Assembly (NCBI GenBank): GCA_937868765.1
Contig: CALMNL010000006.1
Coordinates: 62,001-126,000, forward strand
Source of the DNA: an uncultured Desulfatitalea sp.
GTDB lineage: Bacteria > Desulfobacterota > Desulfobacteria > Desulfobacterales > Desulfosarcinaceae
DNA length: 64,000 bases
Direction of reading: 5' to 3'
Under the pieces are notes generated by a model, which was given only the letters and a program-made list of their open reading frames with translations, did not search any database and had not been told where the DNA came from. Shown here piece by piece: positions 53,318-62,082 of this stretch (position 1 is the stretch's first letter; each line of letters starts with the position of its first letter). Made by a program: the position numbers and the translations under genes.

Positions 53318-54628
53318 ATGGTCACCTTTGACTCCCTGCAATCCCGGAAAGACAAGATCGCCGTCGTGGGGTTGGGATACGTGGGCCTCCCCCTGGCCGT
53401 GCATCTGGCCGATCATTTTGATGTTATCGGTTACGATATGAAGCAATCACGCGTGGCAGAGCTGCGCCAGGGCCATGACCGTACGCTGGAAGTGGCAGAC
53501 GGGCAACTCGCCAAGCCTTCCCTGGTTTACACCAGCCGGGCCGAGGATCTGGCCCAGTGCCGGCTGATCATCGTGGCGGTGCCGACCCCCATCGACCAGT
53601 ACAATCGTCCGGATTTCGCGCCCTTGCACGGCGCCTCCCGGGCCGCCGGTCGGCATCTGCAAAAGGGAAGCTGCGTGGTTTTCGAATCCACCGTCTATCC
53701 CGGTGCCACCGAAGAAGAGTGTGTCCCCATCCTGGAAAAGGAATCCGGCCTGATCTTCGGCAAGGATTTTACGGTGGGCTATTCCCCCGAGCGCATCAAT
53801 CCCGGCGACAAGGTACATACCTTGGCCAAAGTGACCAAAATCGTCTCCGGCTCCGACCCGGCCACTGCCGACATGCTGGTCAAGGTGTACGGCACGGTGG
53901 TCCAGGCCGGAATCCACCGGGCATCGAGCATCAAAGTGGCCGAGGCGGCCAAGGTGATCGAGAATACCCAGCGCGATTTGAACATCGCCCTGATGAACGA
54001 ATTGGCCAAAATCTTCGACATCATGGGGATCGATACGCTGGAGGTGCTCGAGGCGGCCGGCAGCAAGTGGAATTTCTTGCCCTTCCGCCCCGGCATGGTC
54101 GGCGGCCATTGCATCGGCGTGGACCCCTACTATTTGACTTTCAAAGCCGAATCCCTGGGGTATCACCCGGAGATTATCCTTGCCGGCCGGCGCATCAATG
54201 ACGGCATGGGCAAATACGTGGCCGAACGGGCGGTGAAGATGTTGATTCAAGCCGGTAAAACCGTCAAGGGCGCCAAGGTGGCTGTGTTGGGCATCACCTT
54301 CAAAGAGGACGTGCCCGACCTGCGCAATACCCGCGTGGTGGACATCGTGCGGGAATTGAAAGATTACGGCATCGATGTGTTGGTGCATGACCCCATGGCC
54401 GACAGCGAAGAAGCCGTCGAACACTACGGCATCCCCTTGAACTCCCTGGCGCAGCTCAAAGGGGCCGATGCCGTAGTCCTGGCCGTCATGCACAAGGCCT
54501 ACCGGGACATGGGATTGGCCGGCATCAGCGCATTGTGCACCAACGGCCATCCCATCGTGGTGGATGTGAAAAGTCTCTTCAACAAGGCCGAAGCCGACCG
54601 GCTGGGCATTGCCTATTGGCGGCTGTAA
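53318..54628 (+). CDS. nucleotide-sugar dehydrogenase (WecC/TviB-type)
   Basis: 436 residues; AAAGG upstream. N-terminal NAD motif VVGLGYVGLPLAVHLADHF, middle dimerisation helix (SSIKVAEAAKVIENTQRDLN), the catalytic Cys in MVGGHCIGVDPYYLTFKA, and a C-terminal UDP-binding half (AVLGITFKEDVPDLRNTRVVD). Oxidises UDP-GlcNAc or UDP-ManNAc/GalNAc sugars to uronates (VipA/TviB type is closest) for capsule or O-antigen. No neighbouring glycan cluster in the window. Confidence 0.94.
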   Translation: MVTFDSLQSRKDKIAVVGLGYVGLPLAVHLADHFDVIGYDMKQSRVAELRQGHDRTLEVADGQLAKPSLVYTSRAEDLAQCRLIIVAVPTPIDQYNRPDFAPLHGASRAAGRHLQKGSCVVFESTVYPGATEEECVPILEKESGLIFGKDFTVGYSPERINPGDKVHTLAKVTKIVSGSDPATADMLVKVYGTVVQAGIHRASSIKVAEAAKVIENTQRDLNIALMNELAKIFDIMGIDTLEVLEAAGSKWNFLPFRPGMVGGHCIGVDPYYLTFKAESLGYHPEIILAGRRINDGMGKYVAERAVKMLIQAGKTVKGAKVAVLGITFKEDVPDLRNTRVVDIVRELKDYGIDVLVHDPMADSEEAVEHYGIPLNSLAQLKGADAVVLAVMHKAYRDMGLAGISALCTNGHPIVVDVKSLFNKAEADRLGIAYWRL

Positions 54629-54902
54629 AGCGCCCGGGGGCGCCATTTCAGGCGGCCATCGGGGCGTGGGGTGGCTCTCAAAATGATACGTCCTTAGTGC
54701 CGCCGGCTCGTTGGCCTCTCAAAAAAGAGTTGGCTTCATGGGATGTTTGGGGCCGAAGGGGAGCAAAGGAGGCATGATTGCGGCAACTTGGATCGATAGC
54801 GGGGCCATTGGCACATGCATTGCTTTAATTGAGTGCAACCAAGGCCGGCCGATTCTGCAATCACCAATACTGTCACGGCCTTGTAGAAAAGGATGATGTG
54901 CC
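54629..54902. other. intergenic region with sigma-54 promoter, 274 bp
   Basis: A small GC-rich hairpin (about 54629-54643) follows the dehydrogenase stop without a T-run. The sigma-54 promoter is the other clear element; no gene is seen. Confidence 0.4.
54808..54824 (+). promoter_or_regulatory. sigma-54 promoter upstream of the small Cys protein
   Basis: TTGGCACATGCATTGCT fits the -24/-12 consensus at every conserved base: GG at 54810-54811 and GC at 54822-54823, exactly 10 nt apart. Start near 54835, 68 nt before the ATG at 54903. Confidence 0.75.
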
Positions 54903-55184
54903 ATGATCGCCGAAACTCCCAAGCGCTTGCCGGAAAATCTGGGCATGTCCTGTTATGCCTGCGAATCGCGACCCGCCACCCATGTCTGCCGTTACAAGAT
55001 CGACGAACTGGGCATCCAGGTATGCTTATGCGCCGAATGTATGCAAATTGATACCCAGCGTTTGCTCAAGAGCACCATCGGCATCCAGGAGGTGGTCTAT
55101 CCCAGCGCCAGCAACTACCTCGTTCATAAAAGAGCCCCCGCTCAACGATCGTGGGGAGCCGAGAGATTACAGGAGCGTGTGTGA
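54903..55184 (+). CDS. small cysteine-rich protein, 93 aa
   Basis: Five cysteines: C16 and C19 (SCYACES), C28 (HVCRY), then CLCAEC near residues 40-45, with a His between; a zinc-binding fold is likely. The rest is polar. AAAAGGATGATGTGCC precedes the ATG. Its stop overlaps the start of the next gene (GTGTGA), so the pair is co-translated. No family recognised. It is driven by the sigma-54 promoter at 54808-54824, so expression is conditional. Confidence 0.72.
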   Translation: MIAETPKRLPENLGMSCYACESRPATHVCRYKIDELGIQVCLCAECMQIDTQRLLKSTIGIQEVVYPSASNYLVHKRAPAQRSWGAERLQERV

Positions 55185-55543
55185 CCCACGCACTTAAAGG
55201 AGCGCTTCTGTCCGGGCTGGTCTATCCTGGGCTCGGACAGATGGTCTTGAAACATTACCTGCGCGGTTTGGCCTTTCTCCTGGCCGCCACGGCGGGCCTG
55301 GCCGCGGCAGTGGTCGAGGCGGCGCGCATGGCACTGGAGATCATCGCCAATCTCGATATGAACAGGGTCATGATCGACCCGAATCAGATTTATCTGGCCG
55401 CCCGCCAGGCCGTGGCCCAAGCCAGCGGCCTGTTTTTCAAATTGGCCGTCGCCCTGGTCCTTATCTCCTGGATCGTCGGTACGGTGGATGCATACCTGCT
55501 CGGTCGGCGCCTCGATCGGACGCGTCCCTTTCAAGAGGGATAG
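55181..55543 (+). CDS. small membrane protein (TM2/DUF5683-like)
   Basis: 120 residues from GTG 55181 (AGGAGCGTGT upstream). The start ALLSGLVYPGLGQMVLKHYL matches the 'LPGLGQ' turn of TM2/DUF5683 proteins, followed by helices at about 28-50 and 85-105. The middle is a charged loop. Overlaps the Cys-protein stop by 4 nt. Probable two-gene sigma-54 unit. Confidence 0.75.
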   Translation: MTHALKGALLSGLVYPGLGQMVLKHYLRGLAFLLAATAGLAAAVVEAARMALEIIANLDMNRVMIDPNQIYLAARQAVAQASGLFFKLAVALVLISWIVGTVDAYLLGRRLDRTRPFQEG

Positions 55544-55585
55544 CCCCTGTAATGGCATGGGCTTCAAGCGGCCGATTTCAGGATT

Positions 55586-56146
55586 TCACCCCTGAATCGA
55601 CGCATCCAAATAGTCCTGCACCTTTTTGGCCAGCGGGCCGTCGGCGCGCCATAGATGGCACGTACCCAGCACTGAGCGCAGGCCCCGCTTGGCATGGCGG
55701 GCCTCCATGCGCGGCTGGCGTGCGATGGCCACCCAGGCGCCCTGGATGGCGGCCGAAGCCATTGCCCGGCTGAGGGCCACTAAATGGGCACACCCTCTGG
55801 CACCGCCCACCAGTCGGTGTACTTTGGCCGTGAAACCAGTAGTAATACTTTCCCCGATCAACGGCCGAAGTGATGTGGCGGCATCCCGGCATTCCGGGTT
55901 GGGCACTGTGCGCATATCGGCTGTAACCGCCTCGATGGTCAGCCTTGGGCCCCGGACCAGCAGGCGGATTACCATGTCGTGCACAATCCCCGCTGGCCTT
56001 TCTTCGCCCAAGAAGTTATAGGTCGTATGGAAGCGCTCGTCGGTGAGTCGCCCTTCCAGCAGGATGCCATCCTCCTGGTGGGCATAGGTCGAGATGTTGA
56101 TATTGCGGTTGTGCAGCCGTTCACAGCCGGCCGTATCCAGCTTCAT
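55586..56146 (-). CDS. DUF2889 protein
   Basis: 186 residues; GGGAGAATTGC precedes the ATG. The late motif GGARGCAHLVALSRAMASAA and AIQGAWV are DUF2889 features, and the N-terminal strands include EDGILLEGRLTDERFH. DUF2889 genes often lie near catabolic or aromatic gene clusters, but their function is unknown. It stands alone, divergent from a near-empty zone. No signal peptide. Confidence 0.85.
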   Translation of the reverse strand: MKLDTAGCERLHNRNINISTYAHQEDGILLEGRLTDERFHTTYNFLGEERPAGIVHDMVIRLLVRGPRLTIEAVTADMRTVPNPECRDAATSLRPLIGESITTGFTAKVHRLVGGARGCAHLVALSRAMASAAIQGAWVAIARQPRMEARHAKRGLRSVLGTCHLWRADGPLAKKVQDYLDASIQG

Positions 56147-56513
56147 GCAATTCTCCCTTCATCGAACCTTATGTACGCTAGGTTTTCCCCCTTATCGAAT
56201 TACTTCTATTGATTTTTCGGTTGAGCGTATTGGCATAATCCAATTTTGTAACAGATGTCGCCACTGCCATCAACCGGTCTCTTAAATCCATCTTGATGGG
56301 AACTCCTTGCCGGATATCGACGGGGGAATCTTGATTCCCGAGGGATATGGAGGGGGCGCATGCGACTGGGATACGTCAAGACGAAATACGGCCGGTGCGC
56401 CGTGAAGCGTCTGGTCGTCCGTTACAGGCCCGTGTCTCTGGATTGGGGATGGATCGGGTGGGGCACACTCTCTGGGGCCGGGGCAAGCCGCTAACCGCTC
56501 TCCGACCAAAAGA

Positions 56514-56543
56514 AAATACCGCCCATTTCCCCCTGGGCGGTAT
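56514..56543 (-). terminator. minus-strand rho-independent terminator without an assigned gene
   Basis: AATACCGCCCA and TGGGCGGTATT are perfect inverted repeats with an 8-nt loop; on the minus strand TTTTCTTTTGG follows. It lies about 500 bp beyond the response-regulator stop, so it could end an extended transcript of that gene or of the lost gene whose remnant lies at 56733-56819. Confidence 0.65.
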
Positions 56544-56732
56544 TGCGTGAAACCATGCCGACCCCAATTCTGAAAATCGCTGGCATGGCGCAAAGATTCA
56601 AGGATAAGCCGCTACATCCATTACGTACAGTCGCAACATTCACTTCCGTCCAGCAGCGCTTCAGGTTCAGTTACCGATCCGTCCAGTATCAGCAGTATTC
56701 CCGCAAGGTCGTGTCGAGGATGAACGCCACCG

Positions 56733-56819
56733 TTAGAAATTATAGCGCCATGTCAACTTCAGCATCCGCATTAGCCAGGGGTCCGTGTACCGGGTTCGCT
56801 TCAGGTCAGTAAGTCCGGG
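56733..56819 (-). pseudogene. remnant resembling the last beta-strand of an outer-membrane protein
   Basis: Minus-strand codons between TGA (56822-56820) and TAA (56735-56733) read PGLTDLKRTRYTDPWLM then RMLKLTWRYNF. The end alternates hydrophobic residues and finishes in Phe, the beta-signal of porin-type proteins. No start or upstream body is left in frame. Evidence is short, so treat as tentative. Confidence 0.3.
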
Positions 56820-57048
56820 TCAGTGCAGCAAGAGGTTCAGAATTCGCATCATCTTCCAGCCCTTCAATGTGTAGCGGCTCGACGAGGGCTCCTATCAATA
56901 TGCATGCCAGGTTTGAGGGCTGACTTTAGTTGTCTTAATTAATTAATATTATATATAAAGATGGCTTCATTGAGAGGGTCGGGGGAAGCCGGGTCGCCAA
57001 TATGGGTCAAATTGAACCGTTCAAAATGAACGGGTGGGTCAATCTGGC

Positions 57049-58395
57049 CTATTGCGAAAACGACTTGATTTTGCGCTTGAGCGTCGAAAGGGAGAGGCCC
57101 AGGGATTTGGCGGCTTGGCTCTTATTGCCATTGAACGTCGCCAGGGCGCGCTGGATGTGCTTCTGGATCAATTCCTCAAGTGGCAAGATCGCTTCGGGCC
57201 GGAGGATCTCCACGCCGGTTACATTATTGACCTCTTGCGGTCCTGAGCCGAGCAGGTCGGCCGGATGGATGGTATCGTTCTGACGCAGCAGAGAAGCCCT
57301 TTCGATGATATTGCGCAGTTCCCGAACGTTACCCGGCCAGTGATATTCGGCCAGGCGCTGCATCTGCGCTGTCGGGATTTTGACCTCCTCTCCGCAGAAG
57401 CTCCCGGCGAAGTAGTCGGCGATGGCGGGTATGTCTTCCGGGTGTCGCCGCAGAGGCGGGACATGGATCTGGATCACGGCCAGTCGGTAAAATAGATCTT
57501 CCCGGAATCGATTTTCGCGAATGGCGGCGGCCAGGTCGCGGTTGGTCGCGGCAATGATGCGCACATCCACATTTATCGAATGCGTGCCGCCAACTCGGCG
57601 GACCTGTTTTTCCTCAAGGAACGAGAGCAGTTTGCTTTGCAGGTGGTAGGGAGTGTCGGCGATTTCGTCCATCAGCAATGTTCCGCCATCGGCCAGCTCG
57701 AAGATGCCTTCCCGGCGGCTCTCCGCCCCGGTGAAGGCCCCTTTCTCATGCCCGAAGTATTCGGATTCCATAAGGTTTTCGGGTATTGCCGAGCAATTGA
57801 TGGTCAAAAAGGGCTCCCGCCGGCTCTGGCGCTGGTGGATCTCCCGGGCAATGAGGTTCTTGCCCACGCCGGTTTCGCCCGTGATGAGCACCGCGGCATC
57901 CGAAGCGGCCGCCAACTGGATCTGGCCCCTCAGTCGCTCGACCGCATCCGAGCGTCCCACCAATTGGGCCATGAATCGTTGTTGCTTGTTCTTGTATTCC
58001 TGTACCTTGAGCCGGCCTTCGAGCCGCAGGCTTTTTTCGGCCATGCGGACCGCGATCATCAATTCGTCCAGGGAAAAGGGCTTGGGCAGGTAATTGAAAG
58101 CTCCGGTCTGCATGGCATCCACGGCATAACGCACCGAGGCGTGGGCGGTGATGAAGATGATTTTTACCGCCGCGTCCATCTCCAGAATGTCCCGGCACAC
58201 TTCGATGCCGGTGGCATCCGGCAGTTCCTGATCGAGCAGCACGATCGAGGGGTGGTGGGTCTGAAAAGCCTGTCGGCCGGCCTTGCCGGTGCCGGCTACG
58301 ATGGCGCGATACCGCTCCGATTCGAGCAGTTCCATGAGGGTACCGCTGATCATTGGATCGTCGTCGATGATGAGAATCGTGGCATTGGGCTTCAT
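57049..58395 (-). CDS. NtrC-family sigma-54 response regulator
   Basis: 448 residues. Receiver domain 1-120 with ILIIDDDP, the phosphoryl Asp in IVLLDQELPD (residue 55) and the Lys of YLPKPFSLDEL. AAA+ domain with GETGVGKN, GAFTGA, LLMDEIADTP; C-terminal Fis HTH (AAKSLGLSLSTLKRKI). A full-length activator. No histidine kinase is adjacent. It is divergent from a PEP-CTERM gene that has a -24/-12 promoter, matching the known association of PEP-CTERM genes with sigma-54 response regulators of the PrsR type; target is inferred. Confidence 0.93.
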   Translation of the reverse strand: MKPNATILIIDDDPMISGTLMELLESERYRAIVAGTGKAGRQAFQTHHPSIVLLDQELPDATGIEVCRDILEMDAAVKIIFITAHASVRYAVDAMQTGAFNYLPKPFSLDELMIAVRMAEKSLRLEGRLKVQEYKNKQQRFMAQLVGRSDAVERLRGQIQLAAASDAAVLITGETGVGKNLIAREIHQRQSRREPFLTINCSAIPENLMESEYFGHEKGAFTGAESRREGIFELADGGTLLMDEIADTPYHLQSKLLSFLEEKQVRRVGGTHSINVDVRIIAATNRDLAAAIRENRFREDLFYRLAVIQIHVPPLRRHPEDIPAIADYFAGSFCGEEVKIPTAQMQRLAEYHWPGNVRELRNIIERASLLRQNDTIHPADLLGSGPQEVNNVTGVEILRPEAILPLEELIQKHIQRALATFNGNKSQAAKSLGLSLSTLKRKIKSFSQ

Positions 58396-58913
58396 GGTTG
58401 CATGCGGCGCCGGCGGTGAGGGTGCGATCCCTTTGGACTGGATCGTGCCGATTTATATGGCAGAAGGGTCGCGCCAAGTCAACGCCCTGCCGGGGATGCC
58501 GCTGCTTGCAGGCCACAACCTCCATCTTGCCATCTCCCGCATGTCTGTGCACCGATATCGACGGACCTAAAAGTTCACATCAAGATTGGTTCGGCCATCG
58601 GTGGCTTTTCGCCCTAGCCTTAGCCGATCCGGGCGAATCGCACTTCTTTTTCAATACTGTGAAAATTAATTCATACAATCAGACGCCACTACTCATCTTT
58701 TAGGTATAATTTTTCCTGAATGTCCGTCCATTTCAGGGCCGCAGGCCCACAAAAACCTATAACATATTGAAATTCAATGCAAATTAATTGTGGCATGCGA
58801 TATGCTAATGGGTCGCTTTAATCAGGCTTTGGCTATCGGTAATTGAAATCCATATGGCCATCAAGAGCCAGCGATTTCGGAAACGGAAACGGATGAGAAA
58901 GGATGTGGAATCG
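58396..58913. other. 518-bp control region between the response regulator and PEP-CTERM gene
   Basis: No credible gene. Contains the sigma-54 promoter of the PEP-CTERM gene, AT-rich stretches around 58640-58700 and 58760-58800, and a small GGGCC-GCA-GGCCC hairpin (58736-58748). Enhancer sites for the divergent regulator would be expected here, but no repeat is obvious. Confidence 0.5.
58791..58806 (+). promoter_or_regulatory. sigma-54 promoter of the PEP-CTERM gene
   Basis: TGGCATGCGATATGCT: GG at 58792-58793 and GC at 58804-58805 with 10 nt between. Two consensus bases differ (CAT for CAC, ATGC for TTGC). Start near 58816, 98 nt before the ATG at 58914. Confidence 0.6.
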
Positions 58914-59516
58914 ATGAAACGGACTCTGAAAATGATCTTCATCTCGCTTGTCATGGTATTGATGGCAGGAAGTGCCTGGGCATTGCCGATGGCGGATACC
59001 TATGTCACCATGGAAAATGACTGGCAGGTGCCCTACACGATGACGGATGCCGAAGGCCAGACCTATGCGACATTTTGTCTTGAAAAATACAGATATTTCG
59101 AACCGGGCCGTTCCTACTATGTCTCTTCGGTCGGGGACTATGCCAGCAGTGGCGACTCGGCAACCGGCAACGATCCGGTCTCCGCAGAGAGCAAATGGCT
59201 TTATGCAGCCTTTATGTCCGGCGTTTTCAACGGCCTGGGCGATGCCGCTCAAAAAGTCCAAAACGCCATATGGTACCTGGAAGACGAGATTACCGACGGC
59301 AGCGATTGGGCGGCTTTGAGTCAGTTTACGTTTGACGACAGCGGTTGGACGGTGGTGGCGGTCAATCTGATTTCCAAAAGCTATTATAGCATCGTCGATA
59401 ATCAGAGTCAGTTGGTCGGCACCGCGCCGGTGCCCGAACCGGCGACCATGCTGTTGCTGGGCACGGGACTGATCGGTCTGGCCGGCGTGGGCCGGAAAAA
59501 GCTCAAGAGTGCCTGA
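58914..59516 (+). CDS. PEP-CTERM sorting-domain protein with thioester-like N-terminal domain
   Basis: 200 residues from the ATG at 58914. Signal peptide residues 1-23 (IFISLVMVLMAGSAWA). The mature part contains TYATFCLEKYRYF and KVQNAIWYLEDEI, a CxE / VQ-AIWYL pair seen in thioester (TQ-type) adhesion domains of PEP-CTERM proteins. The C-terminus is the sorting signal: VPEPATM, a hydrophobic helix (LLLGTGLIGLAGVG) and RKKLKSA. Exosortase is expected to cleave it and attach it outside the cell. No exosortase gene is in the window. Followed by a strong terminator. Confidence 0.9.
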   Translation: MKRTLKMIFISLVMVLMAGSAWALPMADTYVTMENDWQVPYTMTDAEGQTYATFCLEKYRYFEPGRSYYVSSVGDYASSGDSATGNDPVSAESKWLYAAFMSGVFNGLGDAAQKVQNAIWYLEDEITDGSDWAALSQFTFDDSGWTVVAVNLISKSYYSIVDNQSQLVGTAPVPEPATMLLLGTGLIGLAGVGRKKLKSA

Positions 59517-59838
59517 TGTCAAGCCTTCCTGCATGTCGATGATCTGAACGGGGAAAAGAGGAAGTTCGGCTCAATATATACCGCCGGGGACACAAAGGCT
59601 TGCTTTTTGTCCCCGGCGTATTTTCAGGTCGCTCCTCTATGCAATTTCCGGGAGCAGCGCCCCGTATCCCATGGGCGGCTCAACTCAATACGGGTTAGGT
59701 GTTCAAAGTTGGCTGTGCCATTAATGCAGCAGTCAAGCGGCACCATAATTGGGCTCGCCGATCAGGCCGACAACCACTGTCGCTACGCCGCACCAGAGCC
59801 ACGGCCTTATGTGCGCAACACATGGTCAGCCAGTTTTT
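59517..59838. other. 322-bp intergenic region after the PEP-CTERM gene
   Basis: Begins with the terminator at 59582-59625. The remaining ~210 bp show no gene, repeat or promoter I can defend; the glycosyltransferase gene ends at its right edge. Confidence 0.5.
59582..59625 (+). terminator. rho-independent terminator of the PEP-CTERM gene
   Basis: CGCCGGGGACA (59582 on) pairs with TGTCCCCGGCG (to 59618), the stem extended by AAA/TTT, followed by TATTTT. Confidence 0.8.
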
Positions 59839-60531
59839 TCACGCACCAGTCGTAATATCCTTCTTCCAATCGCCCACCGTCAAATAGATCGAATCGAAGT
59901 TGCCCCGGTGCCTTGCGATGATGTTCTTCCACGTTTTCTGGTAAAAGCGGCGTTTCCCCAGGCCAATGGATTCATGATAGATCGCATGGGGCAGCACATA
60001 CACCTTGCGGCCGAGCCTGGCTGCATCCAGGCAGTAGTTGGCCACGTACAGGTACCACCCAGGGCAGGTTATTTCGTCGAAGCCGATTTTCAGGAAAAAC
60101 TCTCTTTGTACGGTCAGCAGGCAGCCGTCCAGCGTCTGGACGGGGACGGGTGCCTCAATGGCCGGGCAGGCCAGCTTCCTTGGCGGGTTGCCATAGGTGA
60201 CATTGCCCACCAGTCCCCCGGCGTTTTTGCCTGCCGCCCCGGCTCCGCCGAATTCGTCCAGTTGCGCAAGGTCCTTCAAGGTATCGCAGAGCCAAGTGTA
60301 TGAGCCCAAGGCCACATCCTGATGGACGAACATCAGATTATCGTATTTGGCCTTTCCGGCCGCGGCATTGAGGACGCTTGCGGCGCACGTGAAATCGTTC
60401 TGCCGGTTGTCGATGGCGATCAGTTCGTATTCGGCCTTTTGAATTTTGAGGTTCGGAATAAGCAATCGGTCCAGTTTTTCCTGGTCGTTAAAGACGCAGA
60501 TGATGGAGACGCCTTTTGCCGCTTTGACCAT
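59839..60531 (-). CDS. glycosyltransferase-like protein (GT2/GT-A fold)
   Basis: 230 residues; GAGAGGAATTGG upstream. SIICVFNDQEKLDRLLIPNL at the start, LIAIDNRQND, MFVHQDVAL (the acid pair of a DxD-type site) and QTLDGCLLTVQREFF match the 'glycosyltransferase-like' group used in rhamnan and cell-wall sugar assembly. The late HESIGLGKRRFYQ segment is typical. Donor and acceptor unknown. Starts 10 nt after the oxidoreductase stop, so it is in one operon with it. Confidence 0.82.
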   Translation of the reverse strand: MVKAAKGVSIICVFNDQEKLDRLLIPNLKIQKAEYELIAIDNRQNDFTCAASVLNAAAGKAKYDNLMFVHQDVALGSYTWLCDTLKDLAQLDEFGGAGAAGKNAGGLVGNVTYGNPPRKLACPAIEAPVPVQTLDGCLLTVQREFFLKIGFDEITCPGWYLYVANYCLDAARLGRKVYVLPHAIYHESIGLGKRRFYQKTWKNIIARHRGNFDSIYLTVGDWKKDITTGA

Positions 60532-60541
60532 CCAATTCCTC

Positions 60542-61855
60542 TCAAACTGAAAAAGCCCGGCGTTGCACGCGCCCCGGGGCTATCCCCCCGCGACTTGAAG
60601 ATATTTCGCAGGCCCGATGGAACAAATCAAAATCTCTTCTTGTGGAGCTATGCGCCACATCATCCAGCATGATCTTATGATCCTTTGATATCTTGCGCTT
60701 AAGGATCACATCGTGGGCCAAGCCGATGGGCAGGCCTGCCTGCTCATGATTTCCATCGGTATTTTCGATCAAACCGTAACAACTGTAGCCGCCGATGCCG
60801 TCCAGGGTCTCGCCGGGCTGGAGGTCACGTTTGGCGTAGGCGAACACATTGGTTTGGAATCCATGCTCGGGAACCAGGAGGGCCTGCCTTTGCCGCACTG
60901 CCTTGATTACCGTTCCCATGGCCTCCATGTGGCACAGGTGGTAGGGGCGGTAAAACAGGTAGAAGGGCCCCGAGCCCATTTTATAGTAGGACAGCATGCT
61001 TTGCTGGTATGGGGCGTCGCAATGGCCGATCACGAAGACGCCGCCGCCGGGTTCGGCGCCCAGGATGTAATCCACGAAGGGCTGGCGATCCGCCCATAGC
61101 GCCTTGAGGTCGAAGCATCGGAATACCTCCTGGACGTGCTTCGCCCTGGGGCCGTGCATGCCGTTTTTTTTTGTCACCAGGCCGCAGGCATTGGCAATGA
61201 TGGCCATTTCGATATTGAGCTTGGTCCCATCGGTGTAAGAGGTGCACATGCGGTAATCTAGGTTGCGGATATCCGCCTCGGGGATGATCGTGGTTGGGTT
61301 GGCGGTTCGATCCAGAAACCCTTTGATGTTCCCCGCCATCACCAGATCGACGCCCCACAGCGAAAGGTCGTCGATCAAATGTTTGAGCACGCCATACTGG
61401 TCTCCGTCGCAACTGGTACAGACCAGCTGGCGCTTTCGGGCAACCTGCGCCAGCAGGGGGCCGAACATCAGGTCGATCTCGGAATTCATCAGCACCAGGT
61501 GCTTGCCATGCTCCAGAGCCGCCAGTGCGAATTCCACCGCCGGGCCGATGGCATTCGAAGCCTCGATCACGACGTCCAGAGATTCACATTGGGCAACCCA
61601 CATTCCGTCTTCGCAGACCGCCACCTGCCCCCGGCGGATCGCCCCTTCCATGGAAGCCCGGCCTGCGGCGACCGAATATGGTATTCCCATTGCTTTCAAC
61701 GCATCTTCGCAGCGAACCATAACGCTGTCGCACACCGCCACGCAACGCACACCCGGTGTGATGCTGCTTTGATAGAGCAGCCCCTTGCCCATCGCCCCGA
61801 TGCCGATAATGCCGATTTTAATCTCTGTGCTGTCCAAATTGGCGTCGCTATCCAT
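60542..61855 (-). CDS. NAD(P)-binding oxidoreductase, homoserine-dehydrogenase-like with SAF-type C-terminus
   Basis: 437 residues; TAGGAACCT upstream. NAD motif KIGIIGIGAMGKGLLYQSS, then VVIEASNAIGPAVEFALAA and SCDGDQYGVLKHLIDDL; a SAF-like region lies near 350-410 (KRDLQPGETLDGIGG). Such proteins often act on nucleotide-sugar-like or small acid substrates in polysaccharide loci. The last ~38 residues, from codon GCG CAT onward, look like a shadow frame; a one-base shift would give IAPQEEILICSIGPAK and end at TAG 60582-60580. A 3' frameshift is therefore suspected. Operon with the glycosyltransferase. Confidence 0.78.
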   Translation of the reverse strand: MDSDANLDSTEIKIGIIGIGAMGKGLLYQSSITPGVRCVAVCDSVMVRCEDALKAMGIPYSVAAGRASMEGAIRRGQVAVCEDGMWVAQCESLDVVIEASNAIGPAVEFALAALEHGKHLVLMNSEIDLMFGPLLAQVARKRQLVCTSCDGDQYGVLKHLIDDLSLWGVDLVMAGNIKGFLDRTANPTTIIPEADIRNLDYRMCTSYTDGTKLNIEMAIIANACGLVTKKNGMHGPRAKHVQEVFRCFDLKALWADRQPFVDYILGAEPGGGVFVIGHCDAPYQQSMLSYYKMGSGPFYLFYRPYHLCHMEAMGTVIKAVRQRQALLVPEHGFQTNVFAYAKRDLQPGETLDGIGGYSCYGLIENTDGNHEQAGLPIGLAHDVILKRKISKDHKIMLDDVAHSSTRRDFDLFHRACEISSSRGGIAPGRVQRRAFSV

Positions 61856-62082
61856 AGGTTCCTATCGCTCCGTTTACAAGGGCGGCGAAATACCACAGAG
61901 TTCCCTTTTTGTCACTTTTCGATTTTAGGCCCTCGCCAATGCGGGGCAATTTGTGATAGGCAAAAGATTTGGGGCATTTCGTAATATTGACTTGGTGCTA
62001 GACGCCGACACGTAATGTACCATAAGGGAAAGTGGATCTTCCTGTTCAGCCCTAATTTTCCAATCAGAAAAGGAGCAAGGTC

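Larger units (their letters stand above)
56147..57048. other. ~900-bp near-empty zone with a gene remnant and a terminator
   Basis: Several frames of 60-100 codons are open here, but none has a good start and codon use together. Two elements stand out: a minus-strand terminator (56514-56543) and an outer-membrane-protein-like C-terminus (56733-56819). The AT-rich 56930-56965 stretch is just downstream of the response regulator gene. Looks like decayed sequence. Confidence 0.5.

Noticed and set aside
56347-56812. Short plus- and minus-strand frames in the near-empty zone
   Set aside because: No start site plus codon support; overlapping frames on both strands point to chance.
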